Below are positions 53,895 through 61,744 of a stretch of DNA of 64,000 nucleotides, piece after piece (positions within the stretch are counted from its first letter, which is position 1; each line of letters opens with the position of its first letter). Below the pieces are notes generated by a model. The model was given only the letters and a program-made list of their open reading frames with translations. It did no database searches and was not told the DNA's origin. The stretch lies in NCBI RefSeq assembly GCF_004121055.1, contig NZ_PYAL01000002.1:868001-932000 (forward strand), read 5' to 3'. The stretch is from Achromobacter aloeverae (GTDB lineage: Bacteria > Pseudomonadota > Gammaproteobacteria > Burkholderiales > Burkholderiaceae_B). Position numbers and translations under genes: made by a program.

Positions 53895-55436
53895 ATGCGG
53901 CTCGAACAATTCCTGGCGGCGCACGCGCTGCGCTTTCCCACGAAGATCGCGGTGAAATGCGGCGACCAGTCCCTGACCTACGCCGAGCTGCTGGCGACCT
54001 CGCGGTCGCTGGCCGCGGGCCTGCGGCGAGCAGGGGTGGGGCCAGGCGACCGTGTCGTCGTCTACCTGCCCAATTGCCTGGAGATCGCCCAGGTTCTGTA
54101 CGCCGCGTTCTGGCTGGGCGCGCTGGTCATCCCGGTGAACACGCGCAGCACGCCGCGCGAGCTGGCCTATTTCGCGCGCGACAGCCAGGCCCGCATGCTG
54201 GTGTTCCATGCCGGCGACGCGCCCGCCCTGGACGCCATCGCCAGGGACATGCCGGACCTGCGGCGCGTGGCCGTGGGTGGCGCCGTTCCCGGCGCGGAAC
54301 CGCTGGCCACGCTGATGCGGCCGTCGGACGAACGCCTGCCGGATGCGCCGCTGCATCCGGACGACGCAATGATCCTGTATACGTCGGGCACCACCGGCAA
54401 GCCCAAGGGCGCCATCCTGACGCACGCGAACTTCGTCATCGGCAATGCCTTCGTCAATGCCGTGGAATGGGGCATCACCGCGGAGGACGTCTTCCTGGTC
54501 ACGACACCGCTGGCGCACCGCACCGGCCTGGCGCGGCTGATGAACTCCATGGGCCTGGGCGCCACGCTGGTGGTGATGGAGCGCTTCGACGCGCAACAGG
54601 CCGTCGATACCATCGAACGCGAGCGGGTCACGGCCGCGGGCATGGTGCCCACGGTCGCGCGCATGCTGATGCCCATCCTGGAACAGCAGGCGTCGCGTTG
54701 CGCCAGCCTGCGGCACATCATCGTCACGGGCGAGGCCTTTCCCATCGAACTCAAGCGACGCATGATAGAGAAACTGCCGCGCGCCCGCCTGCATTCCTTC
54801 TTCGCCATGACGGAGGTGGGATCGGTGACCGTGCTCAACCACGAGGAGCAATTCACGCACCCCGCGTCGGTGGGGCGGGTGACGCCCGGCGTGGAGGTCA
54901 AGCTGGTGGACGAACGGGGCCAGCAGGTGTCGGTCGACGATGTCGGGGAAATCCTGGTCCGCGCCGGCGAGGCCGGCCGCTTCACGACCATGCGCGGCTA
55001 TTTCGGCCGTCCCGAGGCGACCGCGGAAACCATCGTGGACGGTTGGGTGCATACCGGCGACATGGGCCGTTTCGACAGCGATGGCTATCTGTACATCGTC
55101 GATCGCAAGAAGGACATGGTGCTTAGCGGCGGCTTCAATATCTACACCAAGGAAGTGGAGCAGGCCCTGGCGGAACATCCCAGCGTGGCGGACGTCGCCG
55201 TGGTGGGCGTGCCCGATCCCATCTACGGCGAGGCGGTGGCGGCCTTCATCGAGCTGCGGCCGGGAATGACGCTGAACGCGGACGAAGTGCAGGCCCATGC
55301 GCGCGAGCGGATCGCCAGCTACAAGAAGCCCAAGCACGTCTTTTTCGTCGATGAACTGCCGCGCAGCGGCGTGGGCAAGGTGCTGAAGCGGGATCTGCGC
55401 GGCATCGCCATGGCAAGACTGGAACAGGCCGCATGA
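53895..55436 (+). CDS. Acyl-CoA synthetase (AMP-forming ligase)
   Basis: A 513-residue ANL-superfamily ligase. The AMP/phosphate-binding motif LYTSGTTGKPKG spans 161-172, the adenylate motif DGWVHTGDMG is in the second half, and the C-terminal catalytic lysine lies in PRSGVGKVLKRD. It would activate the imported carboxylic acid to its CoA thioester. The stop overlaps the next acyl-CoA dehydrogenase start (ATGA). Confidence 0.92.
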   Translation: MRLEQFLAAHALRFPTKIAVKCGDQSLTYAELLATSRSLAAGLRRAGVGPGDRVVVYLPNCLEIAQVLYAAFWLGALVIPVNTRSTPRELAYFARDSQARMLVFHAGDAPALDAIARDMPDLRRVAVGGAVPGAEPLATLMRPSDERLPDAPLHPDDAMILYTSGTTGKPKGAILTHANFVIGNAFVNAVEWGITAEDVFLVTTPLAHRTGLARLMNSMGLGATLVVMERFDAQQAVDTIERERVTAAGMVPTVARMLMPILEQQASRCASLRHIIVTGEAFPIELKRRMIEKLPRARLHSFFAMTEVGSVTVLNHEEQFTHPASVGRVTPGVEVKLVDERGQQVSVDDVGEILVRAGEAGRFTTMRGYFGRPEATAETIVDGWVHTGDMGRFDSDGYLYIVDRKKDMVLSGGFNIYTKEVEQALAEHPSVADVAVVGVPDPIYGEAVAAFIELRPGMTLNADEVQAHARERIASYKKPKHVFFVDELPRSGVGKVLKRDLRGIAMARLEQAA

Positions 55437-56605
55437 TGCTGAGAACGGAGTCGGAAGCGGAATCGTCCTTCCGCCTGGAAGTACGGGGCTGGTTGCGCGA
55501 CCATGTGCCGCCGGCCCTGCGTCACGCCACATTTCGTCCTGCGCCGGACAAGGCGATGCAGTGGTACAGGACCTTGTCGCGGCGCGGCTGGATCGCGCCG
55601 CACTGGCCGCGTTCGCACGGCGGCATGGGTGCGACGCCGATGGAACAATTGATCCTGATGGAGGAGATGGCGTTGGCGGGAACGCCCGACATTCCCACCC
55701 AGGGGCTGAACCATATCGGTCCGCTGCTGATCGCGCGCGGCACGCCCGCGCAGCAGGCGCGGCATCTTCCCGCCATCCTCGCGGGCGAGACGATCTGGTG
55801 CCAGGGCTACTCCGAGCCTGGCGCGGGCTCGGACCTGGCCAGCTTGCGCACGCGAGGCGAGGTGCGGGATGGATGCCTGGTCATCAACGGCCACAAGATC
55901 TGGACCACCTGGGGACACCATGCCGACTGGATGTTCGCGCTGGTGCGCACGTCCAGCGAGGGCAAGCCCAGGGAAGGCATCACCTTCGTCCTGATTCCCA
56001 TGAGCACGTTCGGCATCCGGCGCCGCCCGATACGCACCATCGCGGGCGACGAGGAGTTCGCCGAGGTGTTCCTGGACGATGTCGCGGTGCCGCTGGACCA
56101 TGTGGTGGGAGAAATCAACGGCGGCTGGGACGTGGCCACCGCGGTCCTCAGCGAAGAGCGCCTGCGCATCGGCTCGCCGGCGCAAGCGCTGCGGGCTCGC
56201 GAGCGCCTGCGCATGATGATGCGGGCGGCGCCCGCCGAGCGCTTGCCGGCCGGGATCGAGGAGGCCGTGGCATTGGCGGAGGTGGAAGTGCAGGCCTTGT
56301 GCGCGGCCTACCTGGAGGCCGCCGAGGACGATTCCGGAAGCGGGCGGGGAGACGGGGTGGACAGCGCCTACCTGAAGCTGCTGGCGACGGACACGGTGCA
56401 GCGCCTGCTGGACCTGGCGCGGGAGGTCGCGGGCGCGGGGGCGGCCTTGCGCGACGCGACGCGACAGGGCGAGGACCTGCTGGATGCAACGGAAATGTTC
56501 CTGCAGGCGCGCCGCCTGGGGATCTATGGCGGCAGCAGCGAAGTGCAGCGCGGCATCATCGCGACGCGCGTGCTGGGCTTGCCGGCCGCGGGGAGCAAAC
56601 GATGA
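55433..56605 (+). CDS. Acyl-CoA dehydrogenase, larger subunit type
   Basis: A 390-residue acyl-CoA dehydrogenase. The FAD/substrate signature WCQGYSEPGAGSDLASLRTR is intact, and the C-terminal motif IYGGSSEVQRGII (364-376) has Gly where MCAD has its catalytic Glu, as in many dehydrogenases that use a Glu elsewhere. It is directly followed, with ATGA overlap, by a second, degenerate dehydrogenase. Such pairs form alpha2beta2 heterotetramers in steroid side-chain breakdown (ChsE1-ChsE2). Should introduce a 2,3-double bond into the acyl-CoA. Confidence 0.9.
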   Translation: MMLRTESEAESSFRLEVRGWLRDHVPPALRHATFRPAPDKAMQWYRTLSRRGWIAPHWPRSHGGMGATPMEQLILMEEMALAGTPDIPTQGLNHIGPLLIARGTPAQQARHLPAILAGETIWCQGYSEPGAGSDLASLRTRGEVRDGCLVINGHKIWTTWGHHADWMFALVRTSSEGKPREGITFVLIPMSTFGIRRRPIRTIAGDEEFAEVFLDDVAVPLDHVVGEINGGWDVATAVLSEERLRIGSPAQALRARERLRMMMRAAPAERLPAGIEEAVALAEVEVQALCAAYLEAAEDDSGSGRGDGVDSAYLKLLATDTVQRLLDLAREVAGAGAALRDATRQGEDLLDATEMFLQARRLGIYGGSSEVQRGIIATRVLGLPAAGSKR

Positions 56606-57714
56606 GCGATACCTATGCCGCGCAGCTGCGCATGATAGGCGCAAGCGCCGCGGACTTTGCCATGCGGGAGGGCGGTCCGGCGGTGGCGCGCGCGGTCCAT
56701 GAGGGCAGGGCGGCCTGCGAGCGGGCAGCCTGGAAGCGCATCGCCGATCTGGGTTGGTTCGGCATTGCCGTGGCGGAAGCGCACGGCGGCCTGGGCCTGT
56801 TCGCGCCCGCGGCGGCTGTTGTCGCGCAGGAAGCGGGACGCGCCTTGATGATGCCGCCGGTCACCCTGGGCATGGCGGCTTGCGCCGTGCTGGCCGCGGC
56901 TGGCGACGGCCAGGCCACGCTGGAAACGGCAATGGCGGGCGATGCGCTGGTCGCGATGGCGCGGGTCGTACCTGCCGCGCCTGCCGGGGAAGAGAGACAG
57001 GACGCGATGCTGGTGCCCGACACCGGTGCGGCGACGCATTTCCTGCTGGGCAAGGGGACGGGCGCGGCATTCGAGGCACGGCTGGTCGCCCGGGGCGCGC
57101 CGGACACGGAGTGCGCGTCGCGCATCGCCGTCGACGGCAGCGCCCTGACCGACGTTCGCGTCGGCGCATCCGCCTGGCGCAATGCGGCCCTCATGCTGCG
57201 CGGCGAGCCAGGCTGGCGGGCGTGGCGGCAAGGGATGAACCTGCTATGGCTGCTGGACGCCGCCTATCTGTGCGGCTTGACGGAGGCGGCCCTGGACCTG
57301 GCGCTGGAGTACATGCGCCTGCGACGCCAGTTCGGCGTGCCCATAGGCAGCTTCCAGGCCTTGCAGCATCGCGCCGCGACGTGCCATGTGGACAGCAGGG
57401 CCAGCCGCGCCCTGGTCCACGAGGCCGCGCGGGCCTGGGGGGGAAGGCGCGAGGCGTGGGCCGCCGCGGCGGCCCGGCATCGCGCCGCCGCTTCCGCGCT
57501 GCGCGTGACCAAGGAAGTCATTCAATTCCATGGCGCCATCGGGTTCGCCGACGAACACGACGCGGGCCTGTATCTGCGGCGCGCGATGACCGTGGGCGCG
57601 TGCCATCAGGATGATGTCCGCCTGGCCTTGGTCGCGACCGCGAATCAGGACCTGGATCCGGACGCGAACCCGCACCTGGACACGAACCCGATCACGGCCG
57701 GCATCGCGGCTTGA
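56602..57714 (+). CDS. Acyl-CoA dehydrogenase, smaller degenerate subunit type
   Basis: A 370-residue acyl-CoA dehydrogenase-fold protein. The N-terminal helical domain (DLGWFGIAVAEAHGGLGLF) and C-terminal QFHGAIGFADEHDAGLYLRR (308-327) are recognisable. The central SEPGAGSD signature is absent. This loss fits a partner subunit that helps bind FAD but may not catalyse alone, as ChsE2-type proteins. The C-terminal tail (DLDPDANPHLDTNP) is repetitive and Asp/Asn/Pro-rich. Last gene of the operon, overlapping the larger subunit by 4 bp. Confidence 0.87.
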   Translation: MSDTYAAQLRMIGASAADFAMREGGPAVARAVHEGRAACERAAWKRIADLGWFGIAVAEAHGGLGLFAPAAAVVAQEAGRALMMPPVTLGMAACAVLAAAGDGQATLETAMAGDALVAMARVVPAAPAGEERQDAMLVPDTGAATHFLLGKGTGAAFEARLVARGAPDTECASRIAVDGSALTDVRVGASAWRNAALMLRGEPGWRAWRQGMNLLWLLDAAYLCGLTEAALDLALEYMRLRRQFGVPIGSFQALQHRAATCHVDSRASRALVHEAARAWGGRREAWAAAAARHRAAASALRVTKEVIQFHGAIGFADEHDAGLYLRRAMTVGACHQDDVRLALVATANQDLDPDANPHLDTNPITAGIAA

Positions 57715-57734
57715 GCCGGCGGGGCGGCCAGCTG

Positions 57735-57782
57735 TGCGGGGACCAGTGCGGGGACCGGCGTGGGGTCAGGCGCGGGGTCAGG
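57735..57782. repeat. Four tandem 12-bp repeats
   Basis: TGCGGGGACCAG, TGCGGGGACCGG, CGTGGGGTCAGG and CGCGGGGTCAGG run head to tail in the 72-bp gap between the convergent acyl-CoA dehydrogenase and IclR genes, ending 5 bp from the IclR stop. Possibly a minisatellite or part of a terminator region; function unknown. Confidence 0.7.
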
Positions 57783-57786
57783 AGTC

Positions 57787-58605
57787 TTATCGCCTGGCCG
57801 TCAGTTCCGCATGGCGGCGGGCAATGGCCTGGGCGGTCACGCGCATGCAGTCGACCACCTTGGCGAACTTGTCCTGGGCCAGCCGCTCGGCCATGGCGGT
57901 GACGGTGACCGCGCCCAATGCGGCGTCCATCGCGCCCGTCGCCCCGGGGGTCGCGCCCGGCCGTGGAATCGGCACCGCCACCGCGCTGGTGCCGGGCATG
58001 AGGCCCATGGGCGCGTGGGCGATGCCCGTGGTCCGCGCCCTGGCCACGCGCGCCAGGATATCCGCCGGATCTTCACCCAGCACCGACAGGCGCGCCGTAT
58101 TGGCTTGCACCAGGGCCTTGCCTTCGGGCTCGGGCATGCAGGCCAGCAGCGCCACGCCGGACACGCCCACGCCCAGCGGGCGCCGCACGCCGACCTCGAT
58201 CGACAGGACCTGGATGGGATGGTGCCCCGTGCGCCGGCCTATGCAGATGGAGTCAGGGCCATGGCGGATGCTCAGGAACACGGTGTCGCCCACCTGGTCC
58301 GCGAGCTCGGCCAGATAGGGATCGGCCAGCGTGGCCAGTGGAAAGCGGCGAGTGCGGGCCAATCCCAGCAGGCTGATTTCCGGGCCGATGAGATAGCGTC
58401 GCGTCTGGGCATCCTGCTCGACGGCGCCTTCTTGCAGCAGGGTTTTCAGCAGGCGGTGCACGGTGGGCCGGTTCAGGCCCGACATGCGCACCAGGTCGAT
58501 CAGCCTGACGCCGCGTTCTTGGCCGCAGGCCACCAGGCGCAAGATGGCCAGGGCGCGTCGCACGGTCTGCGCGCCGGCGGGGGTGTCCTCGGCGGGCGCC
58601 GTCAT
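57787..58605 (-). CDS. IclR-family transcriptional regulator
   Basis: A 272-residue IclR protein. The N-terminal winged helix-turn-helix (about 14-70: VRRALAILRLVACGQERGVR, MSGLNRPTVHRLLKTL) precedes the ligand-binding domain, with FLSIRHGPDSICIGRR and VTVTAMAERL near its end. The start ATG overlaps the flavin-reductase-like stop by 4 bp. It probably regulates both this two-gene transcript and the divergent Bug-RidA-amidohydrolase operon, via the GTCC...GGAC palindromes at 59263-59365. Confidence 0.9.
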   Translation of the reverse strand: MTAPAEDTPAGAQTVRRALAILRLVACGQERGVRLIDLVRMSGLNRPTVHRLLKTLLQEGAVEQDAQTRRYLIGPEISLLGLARTRRFPLATLADPYLAELADQVGDTVFLSIRHGPDSICIGRRTGHHPIQVLSIEVGVRRPLGVGVSGVALLACMPEPEGKALVQANTARLSVLGEDPADILARVARARTTGIAHAPMGLMPGTSAVAVPIPRPGATPGATGAMDAALGAVTVTAMAERLAQDKFAKVVDCMRVTAQAIARRHAELTARR

Positions 58606-59234
58606 GGCTGGGTGTCCCGGAGGACGGACTTGGGCGTCTGGCGTATCGCCCGCTTGGTCACGATGGGACCGAGGGATGCATAGTTGGGACCGCCGATGCG
58701 GCAGACGGGCCGCAGCTGTTCCGTGTCGATCTTGCCATCCCGGGCCAGGCCGTCGCGGATATGGAAGACCAGCACTTCGCCGACGAAGAATTCGGCGCCT
58801 GTGTCGCCATACGGCGTGACGCTGTGCAGACGGCATTCCATGCTGACCGGCGCGGCGGCCAGGCGCGGGGTATCGATGGCCTGGCAGGCGATGACGTCCA
58901 GGCCCAGCAGTTCCGCCTCGCTGACCTCGGGAGGATGCTCTTCGGCGCTGGCATGCATGGCGTCGAGCAGGGTCTCGTCGCCGATGTTCACGACGAAGTG
59001 CCCGTGCGCCAGGATATTGCGCGCGGTGTCCTTGTGCTGGCCGGCCTTGCGACCGATGTTCACGCCGACCATGGGCGGCGCATTCGACACGAAGGTGAAG
59101 CAGCTGAACGGCGCCAGGTTGACCTTGCCTCCCGGCCCCAGGCTGCTGATCCAGGCGATGGGACGCGGCACGACGATGCCTCTCATGAGCTTGTAGGCCT
59201 GTTCCGGCGTGAGGTCTGGAGCGGTGATGCGCAT
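58602..59234 (-). CDS. Flavin reductase-like (FMN-binding split-barrel) protein
   Basis: A 210-residue protein of the flavoprotein-oxygenase/flavin-reductase-like family (PRPIAWISSLGPGGKVNLAP, FVSNAPPMVGVNIG, HGHFVVNIGDE). Members reduce flavins for two-component monooxygenases or act on their own substrates. No monooxygenase large component is encoded nearby, so the oxygenase may be elsewhere or the protein has another role. It is first in the transcript, before iclR, and divergent from the Bug receptor operon. Confidence 0.87.
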   Translation of the reverse strand: MRITAPDLTPEQAYKLMRGIVVPRPIAWISSLGPGGKVNLAPFSCFTFVSNAPPMVGVNIGRKAGQHKDTARNILAHGHFVVNIGDETLLDAMHASAEEHPPEVSEAELLGLDVIACQAIDTPRLAAAPVSMECRLHSVTPYGDTGAEFFVGEVLVFHIRDGLARDGKIDTEQLRPVCRIGGPNYASLGPIVTKRAIRQTPKSVLRDTQP

Positions 59235-59262
59235 GATGTCTATTCGGCTCTCTGGATGGGAC

Positions 59263-59365
59263 GTCCAATTATTGAACTGTACCTCCTGCGCATTTTCGGT
59301 GTTTCACGCGGGAATCTCCGTAAGGTCGTTGGACCATTCCCGGATTAAGTCCGTTATTTGGACTT
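59263..59365. promoter_or_regulatory. Candidate IclR operators in the divergent promoter region
   Basis: A palindrome AAGTCC-GTTATTT-GGACTT at 59347-59365 and a related imperfect site GTCC-AATTATT-GAAC at 59263-59277 share the GTCC-N7-GRAC pattern. They lie between the flavin-reductase/iclR transcript and the Bug operon, 84 bp apart (exactly eight 10.5-bp turns). Binding by the IclR protein is inferred. Confidence 0.55.
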
Positions 59366-59451
59366 TTTCGGGATTCTGTCGTTGTCGGCGCGGACGCAAA
59401 TTCCTAGAGTCTGGTCTCACAAGATCAAAGAACCCGACACCGGAGACAATC

Positions 59452-60426
59452 ATGATGACCTGCCGTTTCCTGGCCCGCGCCTGCGCCGCCGTCGCGCTGG
59501 CCGGCCTGAGTTCCATCGCCCATGCCGCATGGCCGGACAAGCCGGTCCGGATCGTGGTTCCGTACCCGCCTGGCGGCAACGTGGATGTGGCGGCGCGCCT
59601 GATCGCGCCCGGCTTGCAGGCCGCCCTGGGCCAACCCTTCATCGTCGAGAACAAGCCCGGCGCGGGCGGCATGATCGCGGGCGAGTACGTCGCGCGCTCG
59701 GAGGCGGACGGCTATACGCTGTTCATGGCGGCCAACGGCCCCTTGTTGTTCAGCCCGTTAATATTCAATCGCCAGGCCTACAAATGGGACCGCGACTTCG
59801 CGCCGATCAGCTCGGTGTCCTTTACCCCCATGGTGCTGGAAGTGAAACCGTCGCTGCCGGTGCGCACCGTGGCGGACCTGATCGCGTTGGCGAAGAAAGA
59901 GCCGGGCAAGCTGACCATGGCCGCGCCCGGCGCCGGGACGAGCAATCACCTGGTCAGCGAGCTGCTCCAGCATGTGACGGGCGCGCGCTGGATCACCGCG
60001 CAATACAAGGGCAACGCCCCGGCCAATACCGACCTGCTGGGCGGCCAGGTGGATTTCCAGTTCGACCAGATCTCCGTGGCATCGCCCTTCATCAAGGATG
60101 GCCGCTTGCGTGCCCTGGCAGTGACGACAGCCAGGCGCGTGCCGTCACTGCCTGACGTGCCGACGTTCGCCGAGGCGGGCTACAAGGACATGGAAGCCGC
60201 GACCTTCACGGGCCTGCTCGCGCCCAAAGGCACGCCGCCGGAGATCCTGCACCGCCTGAGCAAGGCCCTGGACGGCATCCTCAAGCAGCCCGACATCATC
60301 AAGCGCTTCGACGACATCGGCGCCGAGGCGCGCGGCAATACGCCGGAGGAATTCACCCGCTACCTGGCCGCCGAGGACGCCCGCTGGACGCCCATCATCG
60401 AAAGCGCCCATATCACCGCGAATTGA
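59452..60426 (+). CDS. Bug/TctC-family periplasmic solute receptor
   Basis: A 324-residue Bug receptor; the first of two close ATGs (59452) has GGAG at 7 nt. A signal peptide ends AHA, then WPDKPVRIVVPYPPGGNVDV, later AQYKGNAPA and SLPDVPTFAEAGY. First gene of the catabolic operon with RidA, an amidohydrolase, an FAH-family hydrolase and an HpaH-like hydratase. It likely captures the aromatic or dicarboxylic acid fed into this pathway. Confidence 0.9.
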   Translation: MMTCRFLARACAAVALAGLSSIAHAAWPDKPVRIVVPYPPGGNVDVAARLIAPGLQAALGQPFIVENKPGAGGMIAGEYVARSEADGYTLFMAANGPLLFSPLIFNRQAYKWDRDFAPISSVSFTPMVLEVKPSLPVRTVADLIALAKKEPGKLTMAAPGAGTSNHLVSELLQHVTGARWITAQYKGNAPANTDLLGGQVDFQFDQISVASPFIKDGRLRALAVTTARRVPSLPDVPTFAEAGYKDMEAATFTGLLAPKGTPPEILHRLSKALDGILKQPDIIKRFDDIGAEARGNTPEEFTRYLAAEDARWTPIIESAHITAN

Positions 60427-60433
60427 TGGCCGC

Positions 60434-60457
60434 CGTGCCACACGTCGTGCCACACGT
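60434..60457. repeat. Perfect 12-bp tandem duplication CGTGCCACACGT
   Basis: Two identical copies of CGTGCCACACGT sit between the Bug stop codon and the RidA ribosome site. Small and of unknown effect; could influence intercistronic structure. Confidence 0.7.
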
Positions 60458-60479
60458 TCACGCTACACGAGACATCGCC

Positions 60480-60875
60480 ATGACCAGACGCAGCATCTAC
60501 GCCGAAGGCTTCAGCCACAAGAATCCCATCCCCGCCGCCTGCCGCATCGGCAACATGCTCTATTCGGGCAGCATCCAGGGCACCGATCCCGCCACGGGCG
60601 CCTATGGCGAGACCATCGAGCGGCAATGCGAATTGATGTTCGACCATGTGCGCCGCATCGTCGAGGCCGGCGGCGGTTCGCTCGGCGACATCATCAAGAT
60701 GACGGTATGGATGCGCGACCGCAGCCTGCGCACGGCCCTGAACCCGGTGTGGCTGCGGGCCTTTCCGAATGCCGAGGACCGGCCCGCGCGCCATACCATG
60801 ACCGCGCCCCTGGACGGCGACAAACTCATCGAATGCGATTTCATCGCCGTCATCGTGCAAGGAGCGCCGGCATGA
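60480..60875 (+). CDS. RidA/YjgF-family protein
   Basis: A 131-residue RidA-family protein (GFSHKNPIPAACRIGNMLYSG, then VRRIVEAGGGSLGDIIKMTVW). Canonical RidA deaminates reactive enamines/imines; catabolic-operon relatives of this subfamily often act on pathway intermediates such as 2-aminomuconate-type or other enamine acids. The chosen ATG has GAGA upstream; an ATG at 60423 overlapping the Bug stop would add 19 residues. The stop overlaps the amidohydrolase start. Confidence 0.87.
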   Translation: MTRRSIYAEGFSHKNPIPAACRIGNMLYSGSIQGTDPATGAYGETIERQCELMFDHVRRIVEAGGGSLGDIIKMTVWMRDRSLRTALNPVWLRAFPNAEDRPARHTMTAPLDGDKLIECDFIAVIVQGAPA

Positions 60876-61744
60876 CCCAGTACCAGTCCTTCCAGCCACG
60901 GCCCACCGCCCCCAGCATGCGCCTGCCCGCCGGGGCGTGCGACAGCCAGTTCCATGTGTTCGGACCCGCCGACCGCTATCCGGTGCGTCCCGGCGCGGCC
61001 TACGAAATGCCCAGCGCCACCATCGAGACCGCCTTGGCGCTGCATCGCCTGCTGGGCATCGAGCGCGGCGTCATCGTGCAGGCGACGACCTATGGGGCCG
61101 ACCACGCCGTCGTCCTCGATGCCTTGGCGGCCGCCGGACCGAATTATCGCGGCTGCGCCAACGCCGCCGTCCTGGCCGAGCGCGACGACGCCTATATCGC
61201 CAAGCTGCACGACGCCGGCGTGCGCGGCGCCCGCTATACCCGCCAGGCCCTGGGCATCAGCATGGCGCCCGCGGAGTATCGGCGGTCCATCGCGCGCCTG
61301 CGCGAACTGGGCTGGTACGCCAAGTTCCAGCCCGAACCCGAGGGCATCATGACCCAGGTGGGGCAGTTCGAGGACCTGGATATTCCCGTGGTCATCGACC
61401 ATATGGGACGCGCGAACCCGGAAGCAGGGGCGGACGATCCCAGCCGCCGCAAACTGCTGGAACTGCTCAAGCGGGGCAACTTCTGGGTCATGCTGTCCCT
61501 GACGGAGAAACTGTCCCGCACCGGCGAGCCCTGGGACGATGTCGTGCCCCTGGCGCGGGCCCTGATCCAGGCCAATCCCGACCGCGTGATCTGGGGCAGC
61601 GATTGGCCCCATCCGGTCTCCGTCAAGGCCACGCCCGACGAAGGGCGCCTGGTCGACCAGCTGGCGCGCTATGCGGGCGATGCCGCCACCCTGAAGAAAA
61701 TCCTGGTCGACAATCCGGCCCGCCTCTTTGGATACGACGCATGA
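60872..61744 (+). CDS. Amidohydrolase-superfamily protein (COG3618) with QxH instead of HxH
   Basis: A 290-residue TIM-barrel amidohydrolase. Most superfamily members start with an HxH metal motif; here the segment is ACDSQFHVFG, with Q26 in place of the first histidine and H28 kept. The VIDHMGRANP and IWGSDWPHP motifs are present. Relatives include 2-pyrone-4,6-dicarboxylate lactonase and D-galactarolactone isomerase; the latter group also carries QxH and can work without metal. Opening or isomerising a lactone-type ring-cleavage product is inferred. It overlaps RidA and FAH-family neighbours by ATGA junctions. Confidence 0.87.
   Translation: MTQYQSFQPRPTAPSMRLPAGACDSQFHVFGPADRYPVRPGAAYEMPSATIETALALHRLLGIERGVIVQATTYGADHAVVLDALAAAGPNYRGCANAAVLAERDDAYIAKLHDAGVRGARYTRQALGISMAPAEYRRSIARLRELGWYAKFQPEPEGIMTQVGQFEDLDIPVVIDHMGRANPEAGADDPSRRKLLELLKRGNFWVMLSLTEKLSRTGEPWDDVVPLARALIQANPDRVIWGSDWPHPVSVKATPDEGRLVDQLARYAGDAATLKKILVDNPARLFGYDA

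Noticed and set aside
53400-55532. A 710-codon minus-strand open frame
   Set aside because: Antisense to the OB-fold and CoA-ligase genes, which have intact family motifs on the plus strand.
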